Shown here piece by piece: positions 7,937 through 17,289 of a stretch of 64,000 nucleotides of DNA. Position 1 is the stretch's first letter. Each line of letters opens with the position of its first letter. The DNA is from Pseudomonas massiliensis (GTDB taxonomy: Bacteria; Pseudomonadota; Gammaproteobacteria; Pseudomonadales; Pseudomonadaceae), in NCBI RefSeq assembly GCF_000826105.1, contig NZ_CCYK01000007.1, forward strand, positions 992,001 to 1,056,000. The letters are read 5' to 3'. Below the pieces are notes generated by a model, which was given only the letters and a program-made list of their open reading frames with translations, did not search any database and was not told the origin of the DNA. The position numbers and the translations under genes are program-made.

Positions 7937-9415
7937 ATGATGTCCAAGGCCGCCCCGCTGCTCGACTCCCAGTCCTACCCTGCCCGTGCTCCCCACGACG
8001 TGGACCAGGCCTTTGCCTTGTTCAACCAGGTATCGGCTCAGCTCAATGAGTCTTATCGGCTTCTGGAAAGCCGGGTCAGCGAGTTAAAAGGAGAATTGGC
8101 GCAGGTGAGCGAGGAACGCCTGCGGCAGTTGGCGGAGAAAGAACGTCTGGCCAATCGCCTCGAACACCTGTTGGAGGTACTGCCTGGCGGTGTGATCGTC
8201 ATCGATGGCCAGGGAGTGGTGGCTGAAGCCAATCCAGCGGCGGTGGCGCTTCTCGGCCCGCCACTGGTTGGGCAGCAATGGCGTGAAGTGATCGGCCGCT
8301 GCTTCGCCCCCCGCCGCGATGACGGTCATGAGGTTTCGCTCAAGAATGGCCGTCGCTTGTCCATCTCCACCCGTTCCCTCGGCACCGAGCCCGGCCAGTT
8401 GGTCCTGCTTACCGACCTGACGGAAACCCGACACCTGCAGGATCCCCCGGAACCCTTGTGGGAGGTACTGCCGGGGGGTGTGATCGTCATGGAGGGCCGG
8501 GGGGTGGTGGCTGAAGCCAACCCGGGGGGGGTGGCGCTTCCCGGCCCGCCACTGGTTGGGCAGCAATGGCGTGAAGTGATCGGCCGCTGCTTCGCCCCCC
8601 GCCGCGATGACGGTCATGAGGTTTCGCTCAAGAATGGCCGTCGCTTGTCCATCTCCACCCGTTCCCTCGGCACCGAGCCCGGCCAGTTGGTCCTGCTTAC
8701 CGACCTGACGGAAACCCGACACCTGCAGGAGCAACTGGCCCGGCACGAGCGGCTGTCGGCCCTCGGCCGCATGGTCGCTTCGCTGGCTCATCAGATTCGC
8801 ACGCCTCTTTCCGCGGCCATGCTTTATGCAGGCCATCTGCAGGAAGGCGTACTCCCCGCCGAGACCCGCCAGCGTTTCGCCAGTCGTCTCAAGGATCGTT
8901 TGTACGAACTTGAGCATCAGGTGCGCGACATGCTGGTATTCGCCCGCGGTGAGCTTCCCCTGAACGATCGCCTGGCACCCGCCGAGCTATTTTCCGCGTT
9001 GCGAGAGGCAGCTCTCGCCCGTACTGAAGGGGTTGTGCTGCGCTGGCAGTGTGATGTCTACCACGGAACACTGCACTGCAACCGGGACACCCTGATCGGC
9101 GCGGTGCTCAATCTGCTCGAGAACGCTCTGCAGGCCAGCACAGCTGCGCCTAGGCTCAAGGTCCACCTGTACAGCCGGGGCACAGAGCTGCGGTTATGCG
9201 TGAGCGACGCCGGGCCGGGTATCGACGAGACCACCCTGGCGCGGCTTGGAGAACCTTTCTTCACTACCCGATCCAACGGAACCGGTCTGGGCGTGGCGGT
9301 AGCGGTGGCGATCGCTCGGGCGCACGGTGGCCAGCTGCGCTTCAGGTCCCGGCCGGGTCGTGGCACCTGTGCGCTGCTGACCTTGCCGTTGCTGGAGCAG
9401 GAGGCCGTCCGATGA
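7937..9415 (+). CDS. fleS: Flagellar sensor histidine kinase FleS, with tandem PAS duplication
   Basis: Cytoplasmic kinase that phosphorylates FleR in the flagellar cascade; no membrane segment is visible. Order: helical N-terminus (1-72), PAS-like sensor block (73-168), a second near-copy of that block (169-264), H-box with AHQIRTP (His285), N-box NLLENALQ, and G-boxes DAGPGID and GTGLGVAVA. The 492 residues exceed the ~400 of P. aeruginosa FleS by almost exactly the 96-residue duplicated block; removing one copy gives 396. Copy 2 begins badly degraded (DPPEPLWEVLPGG for NRLEHLLEVLPGG, NPGGVALPG for NPAAVALLG) then becomes identical. Kinase call is certain; the duplication may be real or an assembly artefact. 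The stop overlaps fleR by 4 bases. Confidence 0.93.
   Translation: MMSKAAPLLDSQSYPARAPHDVDQAFALFNQVSAQLNESYRLLESRVSELKGELAQVSEERLRQLAEKERLANRLEHLLEVLPGGVIVIDGQGVVAEANPAAVALLGPPLVGQQWREVIGRCFAPRRDDGHEVSLKNGRRLSISTRSLGTEPGQLVLLTDLTETRHLQDPPEPLWEVLPGGVIVMEGRGVVAEANPGGVALPGPPLVGQQWREVIGRCFAPRRDDGHEVSLKNGRRLSISTRSLGTEPGQLVLLTDLTETRHLQEQLARHERLSALGRMVASLAHQIRTPLSAAMLYAGHLQEGVLPAETRQRFASRLKDRLYELEHQVRDMLVFARGELPLNDRLAPAELFSALREAALARTEGVVLRWQCDVYHGTLHCNRDTLIGAVLNLLENALQASTAAPRLKVHLYSRGTELRLCVSDAGPGIDETTLARLGEPFFTTRSNGTGLGVAVAVAIARAHGGQLRFRSRPGRGTCALLTLPLLEQEAVR
8153..8728 (+). repeat. 288-bp in-frame tandem duplication inside fleS
   Basis: Copy 1 at 8153-8440 and copy 2 at 8441-8728, offset exactly 288 bases (96 codons). 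From 8254 onward copy 1 equals copy 2 without a mismatch for 188 bases. All 18 differences that I count fall in the first 101 bases; of the last 11, nine change the copy-1 base to G and two change T to C. Confidence 0.92.
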
Positions 9416-10788
9416 GCATCCGCATTCTCCTGGTAGAGGATGATCGCGCCCTGCGCGAGGCCCTGGCCGATACTTTGTCGCTGGCGGGTCATGATCATGT
9501 GGCGGTGTGCTCGGCCGAGCAGGCCCTGGAGCGAGTAGCCGTCGGCGCATTCAGTCTGGTGATCAGCGATGTGAACATGCCAGGCATGGGCGGCCATGGT
9601 CTGCTACGCCAGTTGCGCGCCGGTTGGCCGCAGTTGCCGGTCTTGCTGATGACTGCCCATGGCAGTGTCAGCCAGGCGGTGGATGCGATGCGCGAGGGCG
9701 CGGTCGATTACCTGGTCAAGCCCTTCGAGGCCAAGGCCTTGCTGCAATTGGTCGAGCGTCACGCCTTGGGGCAACTCCCGGCAGCGGACAGCGACCCGGC
9801 GGTGGCGCGCGAGCCGGCCAGCCTGCGCCTGCTGGCCTTGGCGGCGAAGGTGGCTCGTAGTGACTCGACCGTGCTGATCTCCGGCGAGTCCGGCACGGGT
9901 AAAGAGGTGTTGGCGCGTTATATCCATCGGCATTCAGCGCGGGCGGACCAACCCTTCGTAGCGATCAACTGCGCGGCCATTCCCGATAATATGCTCGAAG
10001 CAACCCTGTTCGGCCACGAGAAAGGTGCCTTTACCGGAGCGGTGGCGGCCCAGTCTGGTAAGTTCGAGCAGGCCAATGGCGGCACCTTGCTGCTGGACGA
10101 GATCTCGGAAATGCCTCTGGGCTTGCAGGCCAAGCTGCTCCGCGTCCTGCAGGAACGGGAAGTGGAACGGGTAGGCGGGCGTCGCCCCATCCCCCTGGAT
10201 CTGCGCATCCTGGCCACCACCAACCGCCAATTGCAGGAGGAAGTCGCCGCGGGGCGCTTCCGTGAAGACCTGTTCTATCGCTTGTCAGTATTCCCCCTGG
10301 CCTGGTTGCCCCTGCGCGACCGCCCGGGGGACATCCTGCCCCTGGCCGAACGCTTGCTCGCTCAACATGCGTCGAAGATGCGTCTGGGAACTGTCCGGCT
10401 GTCGGATAGCGCCCAGGCAACGCTGCTGGCTTATCCCTGGCCGGGCAATGTCCGCGAGCTGGACAACGCCGTGCAGCGGGCGCTGATCCTGCAGCAGAAC
10501 GGTCTGGTTGCGCCTGAGGATTTCTGTCTCGGCGATGCCGCCATTGCGCTGCGAACCGCGCCAGCGGTGAATTACCGCGAAGCGGCCAGCGAACGTCCAC
10601 CCAGCGGCCTGGGTGATGACCTGCGCCGTCGTGAGTTCGAGTTGATCCTCGATACCCTGCGAACCGAGCGGGGTCGGCGCAAGGAAGCCGCCGAGCGGTT
10701 GGGCATCAGCCCGCGAACCTTGCGCTATAAGCTGGCTCAAATGAGAGACGCCGGCATGGATGTCGAGACGTACCTGTTCGCCAGCTGA
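9412..10788 (+). CDS. fleR: Flagellar response regulator FleR (sigma-54 activator)
   Basis: NtrC-type activator of middle flagellar genes, partner of FleS. The 458-residue protein has a receiver domain with phospho-acceptor Asp53 (VISDVNMPG), AAA+ domain with [14 protein letters not shown] and LLLDEISEM, and a Fis-type HTH (RKEAAERLGISPRTLRYKLAQMR). The start is set by the ATGA overlap with the fleS stop and an AGGAGG-type site (GAGCAGGAGG) just upstream; an in-frame extension back to 9196 lies inside fleS and is discarded. Its likely targets here include the fliE operon promoter immediately downstream. Confidence 0.97.
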   Translation: MSIRILLVEDDRALREALADTLSLAGHDHVAVCSAEQALERVAVGAFSLVISDVNMPGMGGHGLLRQLRAGWPQLPVLLMTAHGSVSQAVDAMREGAVDYLVKPFEAKALLQLVERHALGQLPAADSDPAVAREPASLRLLALAAKVARSDSTVLISGESGTGKEVLARYIHRHSARADQPFVAINCAAIPDNMLEATLFGHEKGAFTGAVAAQSGKFEQANGGTLLLDEISEMPLGLQAKLLRVLQEREVERVGGRRPIPLDLRILATTNRQLQEEVAAGRFREDLFYRLSVFPLAWLPLRDRPGDILPLAERLLAQHASKMRLGTVRLSDSAQATLLAYPWPGNVRELDNAVQRALILQQNGLVAPEDFCLGDAAIALRTAPAVNYREAASERPPSGLGDDLRRREFELILDTLRTERGRRKEAAERLGISPRTLRYKLAQMRDAGMDVETYLFAS

Positions 10789-10808
10789 TGTATCGCCCTT
10801 GTTGCCGT

Positions 10809-10823
10809 TGGCACTGCTCTTGC
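10809..10823 (+). promoter_or_regulatory. Sigma-54 promoter of fliE operon
   Basis: TGGCACTGCTCTTGC is a near-perfect -24/-12 element: GG at 10810, GC at 10822, 10 bases between. It is followed at 10840-10854 by GACGGT-TTC-ACCGTC, a leader hairpin. Confidence 0.9.
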
Positions 10824-10884
10824 TAATCCCTAGGTAGACGACGGTTTCACCGTCAAAAAACTTGCAGGCCAGGAGAGCAGTGCC

Positions 10885-11220
10885 ATGACCCAAGGTGTTG
10901 AATTCAATCGCTTGATGATGGACATGCGTTCCATGCAGCTCGAAGCCATGGGCGCGTCCAAGGCCAGCGCGGCTTCGGCTGTGAGCGCCAGCGGTGGCAG
11001 CAGCTTCGCCGACTTGCTCGGCAGCGCGGTGAACAAGGTCAGCGACACCCAGCAGGCGGCCAGTCAGTTGGCCAACGCGTTCGAGATCGGCAAGAGCGGC
11101 GTCGATCTGACGGATGTAATGATTTCCTCACAAAAAGCGAGCGTGTCTTTCCAGGCGCTGACCCAGGTTCGTAACAAGCTGGTGCAGGCCTACCAAGACA
11201 TCATGCAAATGCCGGTTTGA
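10885..11220 (+). CDS. fliE: Flagellar hook-basal body protein FliE
   Basis: FliE (111 residues) links the MS ring to the proximal rod and is the first axial substrate exported. The family pattern is visible in [61 protein letters not shown] (core DLTDVMI...[10 protein letters not shown]). The ATG follows CAGGAGAGCAG. It heads the fliEFG(HIJ) operon under a sigma-54 promoter 60-75 bases upstream. Confidence 0.96.
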   Translation: MTQGVEFNRLMMDMRSMQLEAMGASKASAASAVSASGGSSFADLLGSAVNKVSDTQQAASQLANAFEIGKSGVDLTDVMISSQKASVSFQALTQVRNKLVQAYQDIMQMPV

Positions 11221-11234
11221 GGGCAGGTTAGGTC

Positions 11235-13049
11235 ATGGCGGAAGCAACTACGGACAACGTACCGGCGAAGAGCCCGGTGGCAAGCGGCAAGTCGATGCCG
11301 GGCATGGCCTTTCTCGATAACCTTTCGAAGATGCCAGTGCTGCGGCAGGTGGGCTTGCTGGTCGGCCTGGCCGCCAGCGTGGCCATCGGCTTTGCCGTGG
11401 TGCTCTGGTCTCAGCAGCCTGATTACCGGCCGCTGCTGACCAGCCTGCAGGGAATGGACGCCAAGCAGGTGACCGATACCCTGGCGGCGTCGGACATCCC
11501 TTATACCGTGGAACCGAACACTGGCGCGCTGCTGGTCAAGTCGGAAGACATCGGCCGAGCGCGTCTGAAGTTGGCGTCTGCCGGTGTAGTGCAAAGCGAC
11601 GGCAATGTCGGCTACGAAATTCTCGACAAGGACCAGGGCCTGGGCACGAGCCAGTTCATGGAGGCGACACGCTACCGTCGTGGCCTGGAAGGGGAGCTGG
11701 CACGGACCATCTCGGCCCTGAACGGGGTCAAGGGCGCCCGTGTACATCTGGCGATTCCGAAAAGCTCGGTATTCGTACGCGATGAGCGCAAACCGACGGC
11801 TTCGGTGCTGGTTGAAATGTATGGCGGCCGTACCCTGGACCCCGGCCAGGTGATGGCTATCGTCAACCTCGTGGCGACCAGCGTGCCTGAAATGGAGCGC
11901 GCCGGGGTCACAGTGGTGGACCAGAAAGGCAACCTGCTGTCGGACCAGGCTGAAAACTCCGAACTGAGCATGGCTGGCAAGCAGTTCGACTATACCCGAC
12001 GCATGGAAAGCATGCTTACCCAGCGGGTACAGAGCATTCTGCAACCAGTGCTGGGTAATGAGCGCTTCAAGGCCGAGGTCTCGGCCATGGTGGATTTCAG
12101 CGCCGTGGAGTCGACGTCTGAACAGTTCAACCCGGACCAGCCGGCATTGCGCAGCGAGCAATCGGTGAGCGAGCAACGCTCCAGCAGCAGCGGCCCGCAA
12201 GGGGTGCCAGGCGCCCTCAGCAACCAGCCACCAGGCCCGGCCTCCGCGCCGCAGACCACCCGGGGCGGTGGCGGCGCAGCGGCGCCCCAGGCCATCCAGC
12301 CAGGCCAGCCTTTGCTCGACGCCAATGGCCAGCAGATCATGGATCCGGCCACCGGGCAGCCGATGCTTGCGCCTTACCCGGCGGACAAACGGCAACAGTC
12401 GACGAAGAATTTCGAGCTGGACCGCTCCATCAGTCATACCCGGCAACAGCAAGGTCGGCTGACCCGGCTCTCCGTTGCGGTGGTGGTCGACGATCAGGCC
12501 AAGCTCAACCCGGCCAATGGCGAGATCACCCATACGCCATGGGGCGCCGCAGACCTGGCGCGCTTCCAGCGCCTGGTGCAGGACGCGGTGGGCTTCGATG
12601 CCAGCCGGGGAGACAGCGTGACGGTGATCAACGCGCCGTTCAGCCCGGATCAGGGCGAGGTGATCGCCGAGCCGGCCTTCTATCAGCAGCCCTGGTTCTG
12701 GGACGTGGTCAAGCAGGCGATGGGCGTGCTGTTCATCCTGTTCCTGGTGTTCGGGGTGCTGCGCCCGGTACTCAACAACATCACGGGCGGCGGCAAGTCC
12801 AAGCAGCTGGCGGTGGATGGCGAGGGTGTACCTGGCGCGGGCGGTATCGCCGGCGGCGCTGGGGGCTTCACCGGGATGAATGGGGAGCTGGCCGAGGACC
12901 GGGTCAGCCTGGGCGGGCCGCAGAGCATCATGCTGCCGAGCCCCACGGAGGGCTATGACGCCCAGTTGAATGCAATCAAGAGTCTTGTGGCCGAAGACCC
13001 GGGCCGTGTCGCGCAGGTCGTGAAAGAGTGGATCAACGCAGATGAGTAG
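11235..13049 (+). CDS. fliF: Flagellar MS-ring protein FliF
   Basis: Inner-membrane ring protein and base of the rotor. The 604-residue protein has an N-terminal membrane segment (LLVGLAASVAIGFAVVLWS, about residues 37-55), periplasmic ring-building domains, a Pro/Gly/Gln-rich linker (about 305-375), a second membrane segment (MGVLFILFLVFGVL) and a cytoplasmic FliG-binding tail. Its stop overlaps the fliG start by 8 bases, so translation is coupled to the C-ring partner. Confidence 0.97.
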   Translation: MAEATTDNVPAKSPVASGKSMPGMAFLDNLSKMPVLRQVGLLVGLAASVAIGFAVVLWSQQPDYRPLLTSLQGMDAKQVTDTLAASDIPYTVEPNTGALLVKSEDIGRARLKLASAGVVQSDGNVGYEILDKDQGLGTSQFMEATRYRRGLEGELARTISALNGVKGARVHLAIPKSSVFVRDERKPTASVLVEMYGGRTLDPGQVMAIVNLVATSVPEMERAGVTVVDQKGNLLSDQAENSELSMAGKQFDYTRRMESMLTQRVQSILQPVLGNERFKAEVSAMVDFSAVESTSEQFNPDQPALRSEQSVSEQRSSSSGPQGVPGALSNQPPGPASAPQTTRGGGGAAAPQAIQPGQPLLDANGQQIMDPATGQPMLAPYPADKRQQSTKNFELDRSISHTRQQQGRLTRLSVAVVVDDQAKLNPANGEITHTPWGAADLARFQRLVQDAVGFDASRGDSVTVINAPFSPDQGEVIAEPAFYQQPWFWDVVKQAMGVLFILFLVFGVLRPVLNNITGGGKSKQLAVDGEGVPGAGGIAGGAGGFTGMNGELAEDRVSLGGPQSIMLPSPTEGYDAQLNAIKSLVAEDPGRVAQVVKEWINADE

Positions 13050-14064
13050 CAATCAGGCAGTTGCCGTACCCAAGCTTACCAAGGTCGACAAGGCCGCGAT
13101 CCTCCTGCTGTCCCTGGGCGAGACCGACGCGGCCCAGGTGCTGCGGCACATGGGGCCGAAGGAGGTCCAGCGGGTCGGCGTGGCGATGGCGCAGATGCGC
13201 AACGTGCACCGTGAGCAGGTCGAGGAAGTGATGACCGAGTTCGTGGCCAGCGTGGGCGACCAGACGAGCCTGGGCGTAGGCTCGGACGGGTATATCCGCA
13301 AGATGCTGACCCAGGCCTTGGGCGAAGACAAGGCCAACGGGCTGATCGACCGCATCCTGTTGGGCGGCAACACCAGTGGCCTGGACAGCCTCAAGTGGAT
13401 GGAGCCGCGGGCCGTGGCCGACGTGATTCGCTACGAGCATCCGCAGATCCAGGCCATCGTGGTGGCTTACCTGGACCCGGACCAGGCTGGCGAAGTGCTT
13501 GGCCACTTCGACCATAAGGCGCGCCTGGACATCGTATTGCGCGTGTCTTCGTTGAACACGGTGCAGCCGGCGGCCTTGAAGGAACTCAACACCATTCTGG
13601 AGAAGCAGTTCGCGGGCAACTCCACTACGGCCCGTACTACCCTGGGCGGTATCAAGCGTGCCGCCGACATCATGAACTTCCTCGACAGCTCGGTCGAAGG
13701 CCAGCTCATGGATTCGATCCGCGAGATCGATGCCGAGCTGTCCGGCCAGATCGAAGACCTGATGTTCGTGTTCAACAACCTCAAGGACGTGGACGACCGT
13801 GGCATCCAGGCGCTGCTGCGCGAGGTGTCCTCGGAAGTGCTGGTGGTCGCCCTCAAGGGTGCCGACGATGGCATCAAGGAAAAGATCTTCAAGAACATGT
13901 CCAAGCGAGCCTCCGAGCTGCTGCGCGACGACCTGGACTCCAAGGGGCCGGTACGCGTCAGCGACGTGGAAACGGCGCAGAAGGAAATCCTCACCATTGC
14001 CCGTCGAATGGCCGAGGCGGGGGAAATTGTATTGGGTGGCAAAGGCGGCGAGGAAATGATCTAA
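13042..14064 (+). CDS. fliG: Flagellar motor switch protein FliG
   Basis: C-ring protein that binds FliF and transmits torque from the stators. At 340 residues it has normal length. The N-terminal domain (KLTKVDKAAILLLSLGE), middle domain with the EHPQIQAIVVAYLDP motif (EHPQ), and C-terminal torque domain with charged helix (LMFVFNNLKDVDDRGIQ) are all visible. It overlaps fliF and is followed by an unusually long 210-base gap before fliH. Confidence 0.98.
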   Translation: MSSNQAVAVPKLTKVDKAAILLLSLGETDAAQVLRHMGPKEVQRVGVAMAQMRNVHREQVEEVMTEFVASVGDQTSLGVGSDGYIRKMLTQALGEDKANGLIDRILLGGNTSGLDSLKWMEPRAVADVIRYEHPQIQAIVVAYLDPDQAGEVLGHFDHKARLDIVLRVSSLNTVQPAALKELNTILEKQFAGNSTTARTTLGGIKRAADIMNFLDSSVEGQLMDSIREIDAELSGQIEDLMFVFNNLKDVDDRGIQALLREVSSEVLVVALKGADDGIKEKIFKNMSKRASELLRDDLDSKGPVRVSDVETAQKEILTIARRMAEAGEIVLGGKGGEEMI

Positions 14065-14086
14065 GGTTCCAGCTGTCCTATCTTAT

Positions 14087-14102
14087 GCACGCCGCGGCGT
14101 GC
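14087..14102. repeat. 16-base perfect palindrome in the fliG-fliH gap
   Basis: GCACGCCGCGGCGTGC is a perfect palindrome 23 bases after fliG, in the only long gap of the fliEFGHIJ run. It could be a protein-binding site or an RNA hairpin; there is no T-run. No gene is visible in 14065-14274; CCTACC...GGTAGG inverted repeats also lie near 14160-14185. Confidence 0.55.
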
Positions 14103-14274
14103 CGCTAGACTGTGTGCAAGACGGCTTCGTCGGGTGCTGGGTCGCTACCTGCAAGTCCGCCTACCGCTGGCGGCAGGGGTAGGGGCAGGGCAACCCGATG
14201 CCAGGTCGCCGCTTTCGCCCACAGCCTAGCCATGCCGCGTCGCTCGCCGAAGCGTTTTCCAGGAAAAATCATTG

Positions 14275-15036
14275 ATGAGCCAGTCGAGCAAGGAACCGGT
14301 CAGCGAATTGATTCGCGCCAAGGATCTGCAGGGCGTGGATGTTTGGCGGCTGCCGAGTTTCGACCCCGAGTCACCCCCTCCGGAGCCGGAGCCCGAAGAG
14401 GTCGCTGAAATCGAAGAGGTGCCCCTTGAAGAGGTGCAGCCCCTGACCCTGGAGGAGCTGGAGGCGATTCGGCAGGAGGCCTATAACGAAGGTTTCGTCA
14501 CGGGCGAGCGCGATGGTTTCCATGCGGCCCAGCTTAAAGTGCGGCAGGAGGCCGAGGTTGCCTTGCAAGCGCGGCTGGCTACGTTGGAAACCCTGATGGG
14601 CAACCTGCTGGCTCCCATCGCCGAGCAGGATACCCAGATCGAACGTTCATTGGTGGAGCTGGTGAGCCATATCGCCCGTGAGGTGATCCAGCGCGAATTG
14701 CGTATCGAATCTTCCCAGATCGAACGGGTGACCCAGGAAGCGCTCAAGCTGTTGCCGATGGGGGCCAATAATATTCGGATTTTCATCCATCCCCAGGATT
14801 TCGAGCAGATCAAGGCCCTGCGTGAGCGACACGAGGAGAAGTGGAAAATCCTCGAAGATCCGGCCTTGCTGCCCGGCGGTTGCCGCGTGGAAAGTGAACA
14901 CAGCCGGATCGACGCCAGTGTCGAGACGCGCATCACCCAGGCCCTGGCGCAATTGTTCGACCAGTTGCACGAGCAGGGCATGCACCCGGCCGAAGCCGAC
15001 CTGCGCCTTGAACTGGAGACCAGCGATGCGACTTGA
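14275..15036 (+). CDS. fliH: Flagellar export stator/ATPase regulator FliH
   Basis: FliH dimers bind FliI and hold the export ATPase at the C-ring. The 253-residue protein starts with the Pseudomonas-type [22 protein letters not shown], followed by a Glu/Pro-rich stretch, a coiled coil, and the conserved C-terminal V-ATPase subunit E-like domain ([40 protein letters not shown]). The ATG at 14275 follows an AGGAA site. It overlaps fliI by 11 bases. Confidence 0.94.
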   Translation: MSQSSKEPVSELIRAKDLQGVDVWRLPSFDPESPPPEPEPEEVAEIEEVPLEEVQPLTLEELEAIRQEAYNEGFVTGERDGFHAAQLKVRQEAEVALQARLATLETLMGNLLAPIAEQDTQIERSLVELVSHIAREVIQRELRIESSQIERVTQEALKLLPMGANNIRIFIHPQDFEQIKALRERHEEKWKILEDPALLPGGCRVESEHSRIDASVETRITQALAQLFDQLHEQGMHPAEADLRLELETSDAT

Positions 15037-16384
15037 CCGTACCAGCTTCGCCAAGCGGCTCAGCACCTATCCCGCGGCGGTGGATCTGCCACGTCAGGCG
15101 GTGGTGGAGGGCCGCCTGTTGCGCATGGTAGGGCTGACCCTGGAAGCCGAGGGCTTGCGCGCGGCCATGGGTACCCGCTGCGTGGTGATCAACGACGATA
15201 GCTACCATGCCTCCCAGGTAGAAGCCGAAGTCATGGGGTTCGCCGGTAGCAAGGTGTTTCTGATGCCTGTCGGCAGCGCTGCCGGTATTGCGCCTGGCGC
15301 GCGGGTAGTGCCTCTGGCCGACACCGGCCGCCTGCCCATGGGCATGAGCATGCTGGGCCGGATTCTCGACGGGGCCGGCCGCGCGCTGGATGGCAAGGGG
15401 CGGATGCGTGCTGAAGACTGGGTGCCCCTGGACGGCCCCACCATCAACCCCTTGAATCGTGACCCCATCAGCCAGCCGCTGGACGTGGGGATTCGCTGCA
15501 TCAACGGGTTGTTGACCGTGGGCCGTGGTCAGCGCCTGGGCCTGTTCGCAGGCACCGGGGTGGGCAAGAGCGTCCTGTTGGGCATGATGACGCGCTTCAC
15601 CGAGGCGGAGATCATCGTGGTGGGGCTGATCGGTGAACGGGGCCGCGAAGTGAAGGAATTCATCGAGCATATTCTCGGGCCCGAGGGCCTGAAGCGGTCG
15701 GTGGTAGTGGCGGCCCCGGCGGACGATGCGCCGCTGATGCGCCTGCGCGCGGCCATGTATTGCACCCGTATCGCTGAATACTTCCGTGACAAGGGCAAGA
15801 ACGTTCTTCTGCTGATGGATTCGCTTACCCGTTATGCCCAGGCTCAGCGGGAGATCGCTCTGGCCATTGGCGAGCCGCCGGCGACCAAGGGCTACCCGCC
15901 GTCGGTTTTCGCCAAGCTGCCCAAGCTGGTAGAGCGCGCCGGCAATGCCGAAGCCGGGGGTGGATCGATCACTGCGTTCTACACCGTACTCTCGGAGGGG
16001 GATGACCAGCAGGACCCGATCGCTGACTCGGCCCGCGGCGTACTGGATGGTCATATCGTGCTCTCTCGCCGCCTGGCCGAAGAGGGACATTACCCGGCCA
16101 TCGACATCGAAGCGTCCATCAGCCGGGTGATGCCCTCGGTGGTCACGCCACAGCACCTTTCCCAGGCCCAGCAGTTCAAGCAGCTGTGGTCTCGCTACCA
16201 GCAGAGTCGCGACCTGATCAGCGTTGGCGCCTACGTCGCCGGCGGGGACCGGGAAACGGACATGGCTATCAGCTTGCACCCGCAGCTGGTCCACTATCTG
16301 CGCCAGGGCCTGCACGACAACGAGAGCCTGCAGGCCAGTTCTGAGCGCCTGGCGACGGTTTTCCGTCCGCTGGCGCCGGGTTGA
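15026..16384 (+). CDS. fliI: Flagellum-specific ATPase FliI
   Basis: The ATPase of flagellar type III export, related to F1-beta. The 452-residue protein has Walker [12 protein letters not shown] (about 171-181), the ERGREVKEF loop, Walker [18 protein letters not shown], and the family signature [20 protein letters not shown] (core PPSVFAKLP). The start is set by the overlap with fliH and by similarity to FliI N-termini ([11 protein letters not shown]); an in-frame extension to 14822 lies inside fliH and is ignored. It is followed 6 bases later by fliJ. Confidence 0.98.
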   Translation: MRLDRTSFAKRLSTYPAAVDLPRQAVVEGRLLRMVGLTLEAEGLRAAMGTRCVVINDDSYHASQVEAEVMGFAGSKVFLMPVGSAAGIAPGARVVPLADTGRLPMGMSMLGRILDGAGRALDGKGRMRAEDWVPLDGPTINPLNRDPISQPLDVGIRCINGLLTVGRGQRLGLFAGTGVGKSVLLGMMTRFTEAEIIVVGLIGERGREVKEFIEHILGPEGLKRSVVVAAPADDAPLMRLRAAMYCTRIAEYFRDKGKNVLLLMDSLTRYAQAQREIALAIGEPPATKGYPPSVFAKLPKLVERAGNAEAGGGSITAFYTVLSEGDDQQDPIADSARGVLDGHIVLSRRLAEEGHYPAIDIEASISRVMPSVVTPQHLSQAQQFKQLWSRYQQSRDLISVGAYVAGGDRETDMAISLHPQLVHYLRQGLHDNESLQASSERLATVFRPLAPG

Positions 16385-16390
16385 TCGATC

Positions 16391-16840
16391 ATGGCTACCA
16401 GTCGCGCGGCGCGCTTGGCGCCGGTTGTGGAAATGGCGGAAAAGGCCGAACGCACGGCAGCCCAGCGTCTGGGCCACTTCCAGGGCCAGGTGCGCCTGGC
16501 GGAAGCCAAGTTGCAGGAGCTGGAGCAGTTCCGGATGAACTATCAGCAGCAGTGGATCGCCAATGGCACCCACGGTGTATCGGGTCAATGGCTGATGAAC
16601 TACCAGCGCTTTCTCAGCCAGCTGGAAACGGCGGTGGGGCAACAGCGCAAGAGCCTGGCCTGGCATCAGAACAACCTCAACAACGCCCGCGATACTTGGC
16701 AGAAGGCCTATGCTCGGGTAGAAGGGCTGCGCAAACTGGTCATGCGCTACATGACCGAGGCGCGCACGCTGGAAGACAAGCGCGAACAACGATTGCTGGA
16801 TGAACTTTCCCAGCGCCTGCCGCGGTCTGATTCATACTGA
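16391..16840 (+). CDS. fliJ: Flagellar export chaperone FliJ
   Basis: FliJ is a coiled-coil stalk protein between the FliI ring and FlhA and an escort of export chaperones. The 149-residue, highly charged, almost all-helical sequence (VEMAEKAERTAAQRLGHFQGQ; LAEAKLQELEQFRMNYQQQW) fits the family in length and pattern. It is the last gene of the fliE-fliJ run. A 137-base gap without a clear promoter precedes the hsbA gene. Confidence 0.93.
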   Translation: MATSRAARLAPVVEMAEKAERTAAQRLGHFQGQVRLAEAKLQELEQFRMNYQQQWIANGTHGVSGQWLMNYQRFLSQLETAVGQQRKSLAWHQNNLNNARDTWQKAYARVEGLRKLVMRYMTEARTLEDKREQRLLDELSQRLPRSDSY

Positions 16841-16977
16841 CGCACTAATAGCCACGCGGCATTGAACATTTGTGAGCAGCAGCCGGGCGTGCGCTCGCCA
16901 AGGCACTGGCCGTCGTCTTCGGCGTCGCAGGCCCGGCCTAGCCAGTTTCCGTTAATCGCCTATAGAAGGAACGCCAT

Positions 16978-17289
16978 ATGGCAGTAATCACAGCAACGCT
17001 GTCAGAGGAAACCCGGGAGCTCGTCATCCGCATCGACGGTCGGTTCGACTTCGGTTGCCATCAACAATTTCGCGAGGCGTTCGAGCGCTACCTGCCAGCC
17101 AAGGACATCAAGGTCGTGGTGGATCTGGGCAGCACCAGTTACCTGGACAGTTCGGCGCTGGGCATGCTGTTGCTGCTCCGGGATCACGCCGGAGGCGAAA
17201 AGGCCGATATCCGCCTGATCAACGCTTCGAGCGACGTGAAGAAGATCCTGGGGATTTCCAACTTCACCCAGCTGTTCTCGGTCGACTGA
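16978..17289 (+). CDS. hsbA: Anti-sigma factor antagonist HsbA-like (STAS domain)
   Basis: A 103-residue STAS-domain protein with the phospho-serine motif YLDSSALGML (Ser58 expected). In P. aeruginosa HsbA is (de)phosphorylated by HsbR; one form binds the anti-sigma factor FlgM and so frees FliA, the other binds the diguanylate cyclase HsbD, tying motility to biofilm. Here the gene lies inside the flagellar cluster, and its stop overlaps the hsbR start by one base. The ATG follows a GAAGGAACGCC ribosome site. Confidence 0.87.
   Translation: MAVITATLSEETRELVIRIDGRFDFGCHQQFREAFERYLPAKDIKVVVDLGSTSYLDSSALGMLLLLRDHAGGEKADIRLINASSDVKKILGISNFTQLFSVD

Noticed and set aside
14933..16789. 618-codon reverse open frame opposite fliI/fliJ
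   Set aside because: Same type of GC-driven shadow; fliI motifs on the forward strand are unambiguous.
16841..16977. Possible sigma-54 promoter before hsbA (AAGGCACTGGCCGTCG)
   Set aside because: GGCAC is present but there is no GC with TTGC at the required ten-base spacing.
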